From NCBI GenBank assembly GCA_023014365.1, contig JAEBUN010000065.1:62001-126000 (forward strand): 64,000 nucleotides of DNA, given 5' to 3'. Shown here piece by piece: positions 42,391-54,151 of the stretch. This stretch comes from Lepiota brunneoincarnata. Its lineage: Eukaryota; Basidiomycota; Agaricomycetes; Agaricales; Agaricaceae. Positions within the stretch are counted from its first letter, which is position 1. Every line of letters starts with the position of its first letter. Under the pieces are notes generated by a model. The model saw only the letters and a program-made list of their open reading frames with translations, had not been told where the DNA came from and made no database searches. The position numbers and the translations under genes are program-made.

Positions 42391-45300
42391 CAGTCACTCA
42401 CCACTCCTTTATACACTGAAACTTATTTTGCACACAGTGGGTACAAAGCTCAACGTATCCACTTCGAATTTTGTACATATGTAGATACACTTTGTCAAAA
42501 TATAATTACAAAATTACAGAATTTTTCGTCAAGTTTTGAATGCATAGTATCACTTCGAAATTTAAGCACAAAACGAGTCCTTTATACAGTGTGATGCCGC
42601 GTGTGACATTCGGTCACACCGCCATCGAAACCCCTGTAAATCCTTCAGAAATATTTCAATCATCATTGTTGTTGCTCCCCTGGTGCTCGTCATCACTGGA
42701 AAATGTATGAGTAATGTCAGAGTCACTACTTGCAGCCTTTTCCTGGGGCTGGAAGAGGTTTTGAAAGCCACAATGCCTTGCAGATTGTGCAAGGGTAGGT
42801 TTTGGGACTGGTTTTGGGAGTGGACCCAGTGGACCAGGACGGGGGAGGGGAGCCAAACCATTGTCTTTCCAATCCAAGTTGTCTTCCTTCCATACCTCCA
42901 TATAAAGCTTGTAGTTCACTCTCTCCCAATTATTCTCCTTGATTCTCTTTGCCTCCTTTTCCTTCCACTCCTTTAACTTCTCTGAGTGATAAGCCCTAAC
43001 TGTGCACTTATTCTGCTTCTCCTCATCTTCCTGCTTCATCTCCTGCTCTCTAGCCACAACTGCCTCAACAAACTCATCTCCAGTCAACAAATGAGGAACT
43101 CCACCCAAGAGTGCACTGCAAGATGTCTTTGACTTGGCTTTCTTCTCCTTTACATGAAGTTGATTTTGCATGCGACCACAGTAGACATGCTGGAGGATGA
43201 TGGCTGCCTGCTGGCCCTGTAGCTGGCCTTTGTGATATGCTTCACATAATGCTGCATCCCATAATGCAGCCTGAAGAAGACTTTCCCATTCAGTTTGAGG
43301 TACAAACTGAAGAAGATTGGTTCACTTCTTGACTGGTGACATAATGAATGGGTTGTACTCAGGGGGAGGAGTGTTGGAAGGAAGAGGGTCAGGAGCAAAG
43401 AGTGGATGGTTGATGTTGGTTGTGGGCTGGGCAAACATGTCAACAAGAGATTCAGGAACATCAAAGCTAACACCATGTTCATCCTCTGGGTCAGAATTGT
43501 TACTAACAAGTGGTATAGAACTCTGAGCATCCACATTTTGCTTTTCAGCTAGCATTGTAATGGCTCTGGCAGTGTTGCGGATAGGAGTGCTGAATGGAAG
43601 GGGCATGGGTGCATTACAAGAAGTTTCCAAGCTAGGCCAAAAGAGCTCAGAGCAAATAACTTGACAGTCAAGAGGAACAACCCCAGTTTTATGGAATGCA
43701 GTTTGGATATTCTCCTGAGTAAGAGCACAAATGTGAGCCTGACCATAGATAGATAGAAAATTTGATTTTGTAATCCTTTGGCCAGTATTTGCTTGGAACT
43801 TGTCATGCTCCTGCTGCCAGTAACGCTTGAGAACACCAAAAATGGCAACATCGAGGCCCTGGTAGACATGCGTGGAGTGTGATGGATAACAAAGGATGGA
43901 GATGTTGTGTTCCCGAGCATAGTCAAGGAAAGCAAAGGAATAGTGGGAATTGTGATCATCAAGCAGAATAACTCGTTTGCGACCATTAGCCTGGGTTTGA
44001 GTGAATGTATCAAACTGCCTGAGCCACAAAGTACCCAGCTCTGAATCTGTCCACCCTTTCTTTGAGTAGCCAATACTAATGATAATTAAATCAGTAAAAC
44101 TGTAATATTATGCAAATAGAGTTAACTCACGATGCTGCAGCTGGATTTTGCTAGTTCCAGTTGATATGGTAGCCATGACCCTTGAATATGACAGCAGGTG
44201 CAATGCTGGTACCATTAGCACAAATAGTAACAATGATCGTGATATTTTCACTGACTACCATCACATTGCTGATATGGTGCTGGTTCACCCCTTTCGTCCA
44301 TAAACCTGCTCCCTTCCTCCTTCACCTGTCTATGGTCATATCAGTTAATTAACCAAAACTATTTGTGAGAGATATAATTTGTACCTGAATTCCTGTTTCA
44401 TCAACACCCCAAATACAATCAGGGGAAACACCCTCAAGCTCTTTCTCCAAAAGATCAAACCAGAGATGATGATTTGTTGGATTAACCAGCCTTGGCTCAA
44501 ATATTGTCAAGGGTCCTTGAGTATGTTAGCTTGAGTTGATCAGCATGGCGTTGAGCAAAGTGGCTGATCCAATTGGTACCAACACCATCCTTTGGAAAAT
44601 CATCTTGCCACACATGGGCAATTGAATTAACATGGTCCTCCAACCAGCCAGCTGTCAGTGGAAATCCTTGGTCAGTAGAATAGAGTGCAAACATAATCAC
44701 TGCTATTTCTTTCTCATCAGTAAGCCACCGTTTTGTAGTGTTAAACTCCCTGGATGCTCTGAATGCCTTTAGTATATTTCAGTATAATAATAACTGAATA
44801 TACAAGTGAGTAATAATTACCCTTTGCACGGTTTGCGACTGTGGCATGGTTAATCTTTACTTCCCTCCCTGTTGCAACTAGATGGGCAGCTGTAACCTCT
44901 TCTGCAATAACTCGATACCCCTTCCTGCGCTCTCCTGGCCCTAGATTTCTATCTTGCTCCATCAGATACATCTCAGCAGCTTTCTTCACCAGCATTTCCT
45001 TCTTCTCATTGAAAAGTCTCATTTTCTCCTCTGAAATCCTGGATTTTGTGGCTTTGGAGGGCATTTTGAGTATGAGAGGCTTGTTTGACACTAGAGACAG
45101 TGTTGGGATGCTTGGGGGGGTTGATCTCAACAATGAGAGATGCCAGGGTATCCTATACAATATAAAATTAGATGACAGATTTGACTTATTAATAGATAAA
45201 TTTGGAATATAAATAAAGCACCCATATTTCGAGTTTTTGCAGTCATAAAATTGGTTTATATTGCTATTCTATCTTTATACATTAGTTCTGCATCCTCCAG

Positions 45301-45777
45301 CAATACATATATACAGTCAGGCATCTTAGAGAGCAAAGGCAGGCTGGGGGCACTATGACAGACCCTGCAGGACAGGGATGTCATGCTTTGTGACAGTGAT
45401 TGCCATCATCTTCCTCCTTGTTTCTAATTTTAGCAGTTTTTCGGAGCCTCATGCTCTTCCCCTCACCCAGACATAATATAACCGATATCACCAGATAGCC
45501 CTCATTCAGGGTGACACAATGATGCCAAAATCATGTTGTAGAGTGGAGGATAGAATAAATAATGAGCAGATTACATATTTGTCATGCTTTCTGATTTTGG
45601 GAATATGGTGGTCTTAGATCGCTCCGACATATCGGCAGCAATTTTACGTGTCAGGCCTGGGCAGAATGTTCCCAGGCATGTTCTAGGATTTTTTGAAGAT
45701 TACTTGAAGCATATTTTAACAAGACAAAAGCCAGTGTATAAAGGAACGGTGGTGTATAAAGGAGTGGTGAGTGACTG
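42391..45777 (-). mobile_element. Pogo/Tigger-type DNA transposon (3,387 bp)
   Basis: 26-bp terminal inverted repeats beginning CAGTCACTCACCACTCC (42391-42416; inverted at 45752-45777), flanked by TA on both sides (42389-42390 and 45778-45779). A sub-terminal CCTTTATACA motif recurs near both ends. One transposase gene on the minus strand fills 42656-45064. The 450 bp left of it and 700 bp right of it show nothing coding. Confidence 0.92.
42656..45064 (-). pseudogene. Pogo-type DDE transposase (DD35D)
   Basis: Start ATG at 45064 (MPSKATKSRISEEK...). Psq-type helix-turn-helix near 44980-44830; CENP-B-type second DNA-binding domain at 44700-44500 (GWLEDHVNSIAHVWQ; GTNWISHFAQRHADQLKL). Catalytic residues: WGVDETGIQ near 44405, VILLDDHNSHYSF near 43960 and YQGLDVAIFGVLKRYW near 43850; 35 residues lie between the last two Asp. 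C-terminal coiled coil (EFVEAVVAREQEMKQEDEEK). At least three short introns. A TGA at 43324 and a TAG near 44155 interrupt it; on both sides of the TGA the frame is continuous, so CGA-to-TGA is the simplest history. Confidence 0.85.
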
Positions 45778-45779
45778 TA

Positions 45780-46300
45780 CACCTTCACTGCTTCAACATT
45801 AGGTGGAATACCCACCCTAGGATCTGGCAAACAGGGTGAAACTCCTCTGAACTCTGGCAGGGTTGTGAGATATACCCATCAACAAGTTGGCCAGTACACC
45901 AACTATGCAGGAGACTGACAGCTGGAAGCCTTGGTGATCCTGCTGGTGGTCCAAGCAAGGGACCCTGGCAATAGGCAGGGGCAACTGTCTGTGTAATGGG
46001 CTGATGAGAGGGTTATGTATTGGGGTACTTTAGGTGTAGCCTCCCTCAATAGACTGCAATCAGGCACTGGTGAATAGGTAGTGTATACACTGCCTGCAGA
46101 TCTTGGGTGCCTCTTACCCCATAGCCGCATCTGGTTTTTCTGGAATGAGATGATTTTTTTTAAAAACAAAAAGTCATCAAGTGATATCTGTCACCTGATT
46201 AGTACGTCACTGTCACGTAGCTCGAAGTGAATTCGTGTTTCACGTGGTGTGTGGGAGTGTAGTGATAGCCGGTCACATGTGATTTAGCGGGACGGGGTTT
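45780..46300. other. Intergenic
   Basis: No gene seen. It presumably holds the promoter of the kinase gene that follows; no clear TATA box was found. Confidence 0.4.
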
Positions 46301-46423
46301 GGGGAGCGGATGTGCTCGTCCAACACCGAGGACGAGGCCGGATGCAGCGGTGAGTATTCAGATTCCATTTCATGTGTCCTCCAGATAACAAACCCGAAAA
46401 GCATTCCTTATTCCTACAACACC

Positions 46424-48173
46424 ATGTCAGCAGGCTTCCGCATCTCCCCTGCACTATGGGATAAGATCCACCACTTTGCCTCCTTTCCACAGACCGGAGG
46501 TCCGCACCCCCCCTCCTCCCACATCGTACCGCCCCGCCCCACTGCTGACCTCCTATTTGTCACACAGTGTCGCTGCAGCAGATGGTCCTTTTCGGTCAGA
46601 ACCCAAGCCAGGGCACTCTGCTCAAAGCAAGCCAATTCCTCGCAGGTGCGGCGTTAACACTCCTTCACCAGCATCGAAACTCAGCTACAGCGAAATAGAG
46701 GAGCTCCCGGTTCGTTTGGCCCATCGCGTTAAAGAGCTCGACGAGCTCCCGTATAACCTCAGTGCGATGCCGTCCATTAAGAGGGTCAAGAACTGGTACG
46801 CTCAATCTTTCGAGGTGTGTAGCCACGCTCTTGACTAGGTGCTATGCTATTAACATCGTTTACCGCGCCAGGAACTCATTACCTTTCCCCCTATTCAGCT
46901 TCCCCTAAGTCTCCGCCAAGCTCTTATGGTTCCCCGGTCTGAAGAGGTGGCACTTCCTGAGTCAAAACCCAACCCATCGCTTGATCCCTTGAACGATGAT
47001 TACAACGCTTCTCATGGGTTGGATGGGAGCGGGCCTACGAATGGGAACGGGAACGGAAACGGGTTTAACAAGCTGAGACTAAGGGTGCCCATGGAGCGAA
47101 GGTATGTCCGCGTCACCTCCGTTTCTTTTACAAGTATGGGGGACAAGAGATGACCCCTTTGAAAGGTACTACGCGAGCACCGACCGCATTGACTGGCCAC
47201 CCGAGGTCCAAGATTACAACAAACGTTTCACAAAATTGCTCGACCACATCAAGAGCCGCCACGATCCCACAGTAACGACCGTTGCGCAGGGCGTTCTCGA
47301 ATGGAAACGACGTCAGAACGCCCGGCACATTGGCCACGATATCCAAGCATGGCTGGATCGCTTCTATATGTCGCGAATTGGCATCCGTTTTTTGATCGGT
47401 CAACGTGAGTACGCTCCAGCTCCAAAAACACCTTACCTAAACGATTTCCAAGACGTTGCCCTAAACACGCAACAAGCACACGAGGATTATGTTGGCATCA
47501 TCTGCACCAAAGCTGTATGACCACCACCGGTTTATGCCCTTTCCAAGGCTAACAACCATCAAATTAGAACGTCCATGACATTGTGCAAGAAGCCATCGAG
47601 AACGCCCGGTTCGTCTGCGAAGAACACTATGCGATGTTCAAAGGACCCCCAGTTCAGCTCATCTGTCCCAAGAACCTCTCCTTCCCCTATGTCCCTGGTC
47701 ACCTCTCCCACATTGTCTTTGAGCTTCTCAAGAACTCGCTGCGCGCTGTCGTTGAGCGCTTCGGAGTGGACAAGGAGGATCATTTCCCACCCATCAAGGT
47801 CGTCGTCATAGAGGGAAAAGAGGACATCACGATCAAGATTTCTGACGAAGGCGGAGGTATCCCCCGTAGTGCCATACCCCTCATTTGGACTTATATGTAC
47901 ACAACAATGGAGGGTCAACGGATCGACCAGGATTTCCAAGCGAGCGACTTCAAAGCTCCCATGGCTGGATTCGGTTATGGATTACCTCTATCAAGACTGG
48001 TTAGTTATCTCACATCCGTCCCCACTCATTTACATCCACTCACGAACCTCTCTTTTAACCAGTATGCTCGTTATTTTGGGGGGGATCTACGTTTGATCGC
48101 GATGGACGGGTTTGGCACGGACGTGTATATCCATCTCAATCGCTTGTCGAGTAGTCGAGAGCCACTACCGTGA
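46424..48173 (+). CDS. Mitochondrial pyruvate/branched-chain keto-acid dehydrogenase kinase
   Basis: Protein kinase of the PDK/BCKDK family, which phosphorylates the E1alpha subunit of a mitochondrial 2-oxo-acid dehydrogenase and switches the complex off. Exons: 46424-46499, 46568-46645, 46699-46814, 46872-47101, 47166-47404, 47453-47514, 47568-47999, 48063-48173, giving 447 residues in one frame. The N-terminal four-helix domain begins FASFPQTGVSLQQMVLFGQN, followed by ELPVRLAHRVKELDELPYNL and IGIRFLIGQHVALNTQQAHE. The GHKL ATP site has the N-box ELLKNSLRAVVE, the G1 box ISDEGGGIP and the G2 box GFGYGLPLSRLYARYFGG. The first donor is GTCCGC, not ideal. An in-frame open stretch back to 46310 is probably 5' UTR. 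PDK and BCKDK cannot be told apart here. Converges on wc-1. Confidence 0.93.
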
Positions 48174-48543
48174 GGACAAGAGATTTCGCAGTATTTTTTA
48201 TTGTCAGCGTATCATAAACTCGCCGCCAGAGTGTCACAAAATGACTCAGAGGGTTGCGCAATAATAATCGTGTTTCGTAGATTCCATTACGAGGCAAAGG
48301 CTTGGATGTATGTATTTATTTTATCAACTTTATCTGCCCAAGTCACAACTATCGAAGCTTTGAGCTTGCGAGTGGTGTCCGTGCAAAGTACGCGAGTGAG
48401 TGCTATTTTACAGAAATGTGACGTGAAAAAAGATACCGCAATAAAACCCAAAACAAAGCAAATATATGAAACAACATCCTGGAGTACATGGCGAGACTGA
48501 TGTCAGTCAGAAATATCTAATGCTGTCCATCAGGCGCAAATCA

Positions 48544-51324
48544 TTAGTTAGTAGCGACATCCCATGAGCGTTTGAGGCCATGAGTTCGTGTATAATTCTG
48601 GCCGGGGTTTTGTGCAGAGGGATCCCAATTGTATGGTAATGGTGGGTGTACGGGATTTGACGTGGGCATCGTGATCGGAGCGGTGTTCGACTGCGGATGA
48701 GCAGAATGCATGAATGATCCGAGAGGAAGGGAGGGATAGTGATGGGACAAGGGAGCATTCGTAGAGTGCGGTAGTGGCTCATGTGTTCGAGGTAGATGCT
48801 GATGAAGGCTCAATGAAGGTTCCACATGGGCCAGAGAGGGGTCCGCCTGAGCGTAGTGACCTATTTGCGGCTGTGGGTTCCGCTGCAGCTCGTTTAGAAC
48901 TTTCTGCTGCACGTCGCCTGCCTTGTCAAGCTGTTTCTCCAGAACCGATATCTCCTCTTCTAGGCGTTGATTAGCGAAGCGGACTTGCTGAAGTTCGTAC
49001 TGCCAACTAGAATCTCGGCCTGTATCGAGTTCCTCGAACACATCACCACCCAAAGGATGAACGAGGGAAGTAGAGGACTGCGAAGACGATTTGAAAAGAT
49101 GATGAGCGAGACAGAGTCGATATATCAGAGGAACTGGGGTGATTCCTCTTATCTCCTGAGTCAACGAGATATCACGGACAGGTCGATACAGCACAAAGAA
49201 GGTATCCACTGACGACCCATCCTTATGCTGCATCCTACAGAATACCCGTCGAGGGTTAGGGGCGCCGCCACCCCTCTCGCATAAACATATTTGCTCGAGC
49301 AAATCCTGCGCCCCTTCCGTCACGAACCTGATGACTTCACGACCAATCAGTTCGGATGGAACCCAACCAAGTAGATCCGTCACCGCGACCCCGACCACCG
49401 AGAATGACACAGCCCCGCTACCAAGCCCAGTCATCATCATCCCCCACACTTCGGTCTCTGTCTGTCTCTTTCTCCCAGGCTCCCCTCCCTCCGTTGCGTA
49501 AGCTGGCATCCCCAAACCCCCGCCTTGAACGACGTGGCGCCAACCCAACCTGAGCATCTCCTTTGCCCGAGCACAGAGAACAATTGCTTTGCGCCCTTTG
49601 CCCGGCTCCGGGTATAAGCGCCCTTTACTTTCCACCCAGACATAAGCCCCGGCCTTTGTCCGCGCCCTGAAGAGCAAATCGACCGTCCGCGGGGCCATTT
49701 GAGCCCCAACGGCGACAGAATGATCTGCCCCTGCCACAACACTCCCACTTGCAGGCCCGCATTCCGTAGAGGGAGCAGCAACAGCAGCGGTGATCGAGGC
49801 GGCAGCAGCAAGACCAGTAGCACTACCCTCCTTGAGCTCTCTCATCAAAGGAACAACATCTTCTGGGTGCGCAAAATCCGAGATGCTTCCACCGACCATT
49901 TCCTCTGGCTCATATCCCAGCACTCGCCTTACACTAGGTGCAACATAGAGGAAATTGCCTTTAAGGGAAACGACATAGATAAAATCAGGCGATGCTTCGA
50001 GCAAGAGAAGATGTAAGAGTTGGTTGCTGCCGGAAACGGATAAAGAATTCTCGGCCTCGTTACGAGTAGAGGAAGAAGGCTGGGAGGGAGGGATGGTGGT
50101 GGAAGAAGAGATTGGGATAGACCGTACAAAGGAAGGATCGTGAAGAAGCTTCTTCAGGTCCTTTGATATTCTGACCGATGGAATCGCGTGAGTTTTCCTG
50201 TCCTTGGATTGGCCGCTGATCTCAAACGACAGAGATCCAGCCGCAAAACTGCGCTGCGAGCTATAGTCGACGACGTAGCTGCCATCACGTAGCTTTTCAA
50301 GGATAGCGTTAGGTTGTTTGGTCAGATCAACCTGGAAGCCGACGTGATATACCACGTCTGATTCCTCGTGGGGCGCACCAGAGACCCCGCCTAAAATAGG
50401 AATCACGGTCACAAGATTAATGAAGGCAGTACCATCTTTTCTGTAATTGACGATACTGGTCTGACACTCCTTGTCCGCACTGAGGTTTTTCTTAAGATGG
50501 ACGACGGCGTCGTGGCTGGTATGGTGTCGGTGCTCCCCACGCTGGACCTGGCCACTCGGTGCCTGGAGAAAACGACAATTACGACCGAGGACCTCATTTT
50601 CTGCATAGCCAGTGAGGTGGCAGAAGGTCGGGGAGCAATAAACAATCGGATGATCGTGTCTGCGGACATCGACGACGACAAAGGAGCAGGTCAAATCGAC
50701 CGGTCCGAGGACGACCCGGGGGTGTGGACGATTCGCGACTCGCGCAAGAATGGAAAGAAGATCGAAGCCAGAGGCAGAGTATACGGGGAGACCCAGCGGC
50801 GATGGAGCGGGGAGTTCTGAGGAAGCAAGGGATGGTTGCAGCAAGGCCGAAGGTTTCTGTTGTGGCTGGATGAAGGCAGAAAGTTCTGCCTGGGTGAGGA
50901 GTACGGGGTTGGGGAGGAGACGAGGCAGGAGGGGAGGTATGTGTATTCTGGACGATGTACGAATCAAAGTCAAAGGGGGCAGAGAGGGATTGTGCCTGTT
51001 GAGGCTGCCAGTTACTGCCCTGCAGCAGCTGCCGCGTTATGCTGGGTTGCCGCTGCTCGGCAGAGGGATATCTGGTCAACACGAGCTGAACGGGAAAAGA
51101 AAGCGAGGAAAGGAAAAGAGAACCCACCGGTCGTCATAAGAGTGGGGAGTAAAACCGTTGTTGCTGAACCAGGTGGTTGCAAGAGGGTTATCGGAAAGGA
51201 GACTGACGGGGAGAACCTCTGCGCCTCCGCCGGGGGCGAGGGTGGGGGCAGCGGAGCAGACAAAGGAAGGGATCTGGAAGTGGACGGGAGTGGAGAAGGG
51301 AGGGGAGTGGTCTGTGTGAGCCAT
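48544..51324 (-). CDS. wc-1: White-collar-1-type blue-light receptor (LOV/PAS)
   Basis: The large exon (48544 to about 50960) encodes a LOV domain with GYAENEVLGRNCRFLQ, where the Cys would form the flavin adduct, and YRKDGTAFINLVTVIP. A second PAS follows (SPDFIYVVSLKGNFLYVAPS...HPEDVVPLM; VWVESKGRLYPEP), then a third (VSFSVVGVAVTDLLGWVPSE), then a coiled coil (ELQQVRFANQRLEEEISVLE) and a Pro/His-rich end. There is no GATA zinc finger, as known for basidiomycete WC-1 proteins, which pair with a finger-bearing WC-2. The N-terminal exon probably starts at ATG 51324 (MAHTDHSPPF) and splices at GTGGGT near 51126; one more junction near 50950 is unresolved. Nuclear light sensor and transcription regulator. 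Confidence 0.9.
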
Positions 51325-51731
51325 GTTGTTGTTGAGAGGCGAGCAGAAGGGAAGAGGAAGTAAAAATTATTATTATTATTATAAGTCTCTCTCGATTGGG
51401 GATTCCCATGACGTCAATGAGTAATTCAATGTCTGTCGCGTGTACAGCGCGAGTACTGTATAGCAAGTGCGCGCGACTTGACTGTTGCGACATGGAATCC
51501 ATCTCTGCCCCGTTTCCCCTAGCCTCCGTCCACTGTCTAGACGGAGTAGTGAATATGAGGCAAGAACAGCGATTTCTGCGGACCGGTCAATCTAGCTAAA
51601 CCCGCTCCTTCCGCGTTACGTACAAACTCAACTCATCAGAATGCATTCGCTGCAAATAGATTGACACTATAGTGCATTGCCTGTCCAAGTACATGCATCG
51701 GCCGCCGTCTCTCTCACGTCCCCTTCCATCA

Positions 51732-52572
51732 CTAAGCACGGAGCTGGTTGCGCAGGTTCTGTTCCAAGTTGCCCTTGGGCCGGATGAATTGCACGTACGC
51801 CCCATCCCTGCACCCATCAATTGGGTCAGCTGCCCTAGTCATACAGCACACAACTCAATCGCCACTTACTGCAGCACTTTCTTCTCCTCTTTGAGCTTCG
51901 AGTACACCTCCTTATTCACGTTCGTGAATCCCCACTTCTTCGACACGATAATCTTCTGGCGGCCCGGGAACTTGTAGCGAGCACGACGAAGTGCTTCCAT
52001 AATGACGGCGGCATTCTGTTCTTTGCAACGGATCGACAGGATGATTTGCCCAATATTGACACGTGCAACGGTACCGTATGGCTTGCCCCACGCGCCTCGC
52101 ATGCCAGTTTGCAAACTACGTCAATCAATTCATTAGCTCAAACCGACACCCCGTTGAGAAACCCGGCCCTCTTCCTTACCGATCAGCACCGGCGCAGCTT
52201 AACATCTTGTTGATTCGGATGACATGGAAAGGATGTACACGGACGCGAAGATGGAATGAATCCTTGCCTGACGTCTTGGTCACATACTTGTTGGCGCAAA
52301 TACGAGCAGCTTCAAGCGCCTCGCTCGACAGCTGCTCATACTCATCAGACACCAAATGACAGCAGAACGGGAACTCGTCGACAGATGCACGTTTGCGACC
52401 CAGGTCAAAGATACGGATCTAAGTCATCCAAACTCTTTCAGCACATCTTAAAAACGAACCACCTCAAATCAGGCACACGCACCTTGGGGTCGGGAACACC
52501 ACGGTTGTACCTCGACTTGGGGTACGGCTTGTTCTTGCAGTAGCGATAGCAGCGAGCGGGACGACGACCCAT
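51732..52572 (-). CDS. RPL10: 60S ribosomal protein L10 (uL16)
   Basis: Exons: 52572-52483, 52418-52180, 52115-51870, 51807-51732, total 651 nt, 216 residues in one frame. It starts [20 protein letters not shown] and contains [60 protein letters not shown] and RTNLE-type end [18 protein letters not shown]. It sits by the P-site and joins late in 60S maturation in the cytoplasm. Introns have GTGCGT, GTAAGG and GTAAGT donors. Divergent to the kinase-like gene at 53417; about 400 bp separate its stop from the wc-1 start. The length matches the family. Confidence 0.97.
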
Positions 52573-53416
52573 TGTTTCTGGTACGACGATATGGTTAGCA
52601 ACAGATAAAAAACCCCCAACCAATTCAACGTCATCTGCTCCCGCATGGGCCCATCCACCCCATCCAGCGTGTTTCATCGCGGATCTCACTCCACGGACGT
52701 TCAAGGAGCATCAGGAAAGCACACTCACAAGTAGTTGAGACGAGTTGAGGGGGGGGGCGAAAGAGAAATGAGGCCGCGGACAGCGACGTGGGGCGTTTTT
52801 GATGACAGGCTGAGGGGTGATGACTAAACAACAAGGATGAGTAAGCCTCGCTATGGCTGTGCACATCTATGTCAGCACATGATGCTGACTGAGCTCCTCC
52901 AGCGAACGCGCTCTCCTTCATGATCGGTTCCCTGAACAACCATGCGAGGGCGGCCATCCCCCCCGAAGGGACCAAACTCACCAGATTTCCGCCACGCTAT
53001 GAGCCTCCCCGTGCGGCCGTTAGCAGCCCTTGATGAAATAACTGATCCATTTCGGCCTTTGGGGTGCCCAAGTTGCACAAACTCGGGTTCCCAAGATAGG
53101 GTTTTCACCCCAAAATCAAGGTCAAATACCTTGAAAGACGGAATCGAAGAGCACCAAATGAACCGTTCAAGACGTCAGTCGCTAAGCACCGAGCAAGATG
53201 GAGCGGCCGTGGGCCGTTATCGATGAGGAGGGTTTCCATAAACGTCCCCGAGTCTGTAAAATCGCAGGCCAATCTTCAGAAGAGGCTGGCACGTGTTGAC
53301 GACCAACCATAATATCCAATTTTAATTTTGATCCTGCTCCACCGCCACCCAACCGTAGCGCTACTCTCCATATGCGCATATATATATAACCACTGACGTC
53401 TTCCATTCGCTTCAGT
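52573..53416. promoter_or_regulatory. Divergent intergenic region RPL10 / kinase-like gene
   Basis: About 840 bp between the two starts. TATATATATAA at 53379-53389, 28 bp before the ATG at 53417, is a likely TATA element for the rightward gene. A G-run near 52750 lies in the RPL10 upstream region. A 5' UTR intron of RPL10 is possible but was not resolved. Confidence 0.4.
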
Positions 53417-54151
53417 ATGGCCATTCTTCGTATCCAATTCCCTACCAGCTGGCCTGGCTGGACGACGTCCGAGTGCATGCTAACCCCCCTCCTCGAAACA
53501 AAACACAAATCCATTCCTCATGATAAAACCCTCACCATTAGTGTCGACCCAAAGTCGACTGCTGATTACTACTCCGACTCCCCTGTGTTCCGTGCCTACC
53601 TACTCAGATCATCTGGACCCGCTCCCGTAGCCCTCAAATTCGCTATGCGAGATGATCTTATCCCCGATCTGATTGAGGAGGCGGGTATCTATACTGGCAC
53701 TTTGGAGCCTCTCCAAGGGTCTGCTATACCTCGCTGTTACGGACTTTATGTTGGTGCAATGAACGACGGTCAGGCAGTCGCGTGCCTCGTGTTAGAGCAC
53801 TGGGGAGAGTGCATCCGTCGTCCTTTCAACCAACTACCAGTTGAGACAAGGTCCGTACAGCCGCCCACTTGACCCACTTACAAATTCGGCTCACAATCCT
53901 GCAACAGAATTTGTATTCTTCAGAAATTGGGGGAAATACATAAGCAAGGTCTGCTCCATGGAGATTTTGCAGAACGGAACGTACTAGAAAGAAATGGAGA
54001 CATTCGTATCATCGATTTCGACCAGACTGCCCATCACGACTGTGATTGCGATATGAACTTTCGTCCGGGAGAGGACCTCCCTGATGAAGACCATTTCGGG
54101 TGTGACCAACTATGGGAGATATGTCGCTACCGGATGCGAATATGGAGTTAG
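53417..54151 (+). CDS. Small kinase-like protein
   Basis: Exons 53417-53850 and 53908-54151, 225 residues. The C-terminal half has the catalytic-loop signature IHKQGLLHGDFAERNVLERN (HxD...N) and DIRIIDFDQTAHHD (DFD in place of DFG), as in the fungal protein-kinase-like family abundant in Agaricomycetes. The N-terminal part has APVALKFAM (possible Lys of the ATP site), LIEEAGIYTGTLEPLQG (helix C) and CLVLEHWGECI (hinge). Short for a kinase; an activation segment and much of the C-lobe are missing, so catalysis is doubtful. A TATA-like box lies at 53379. Substrate unknown. Confidence 0.8.

Noticed and set aside
46310..46423. Longer N-terminus for the kinase gene from 46310
   Set aside because: Contains GTGAGTATTCAG and CCTCCAG that look like a 5' UTR intron; the ATG at 46424 gives a normal family start. 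Not excluded.
49356..50820. Plus-strand ORFs across wc-1
   Set aside because: Antisense shadows of the long PAS exon.
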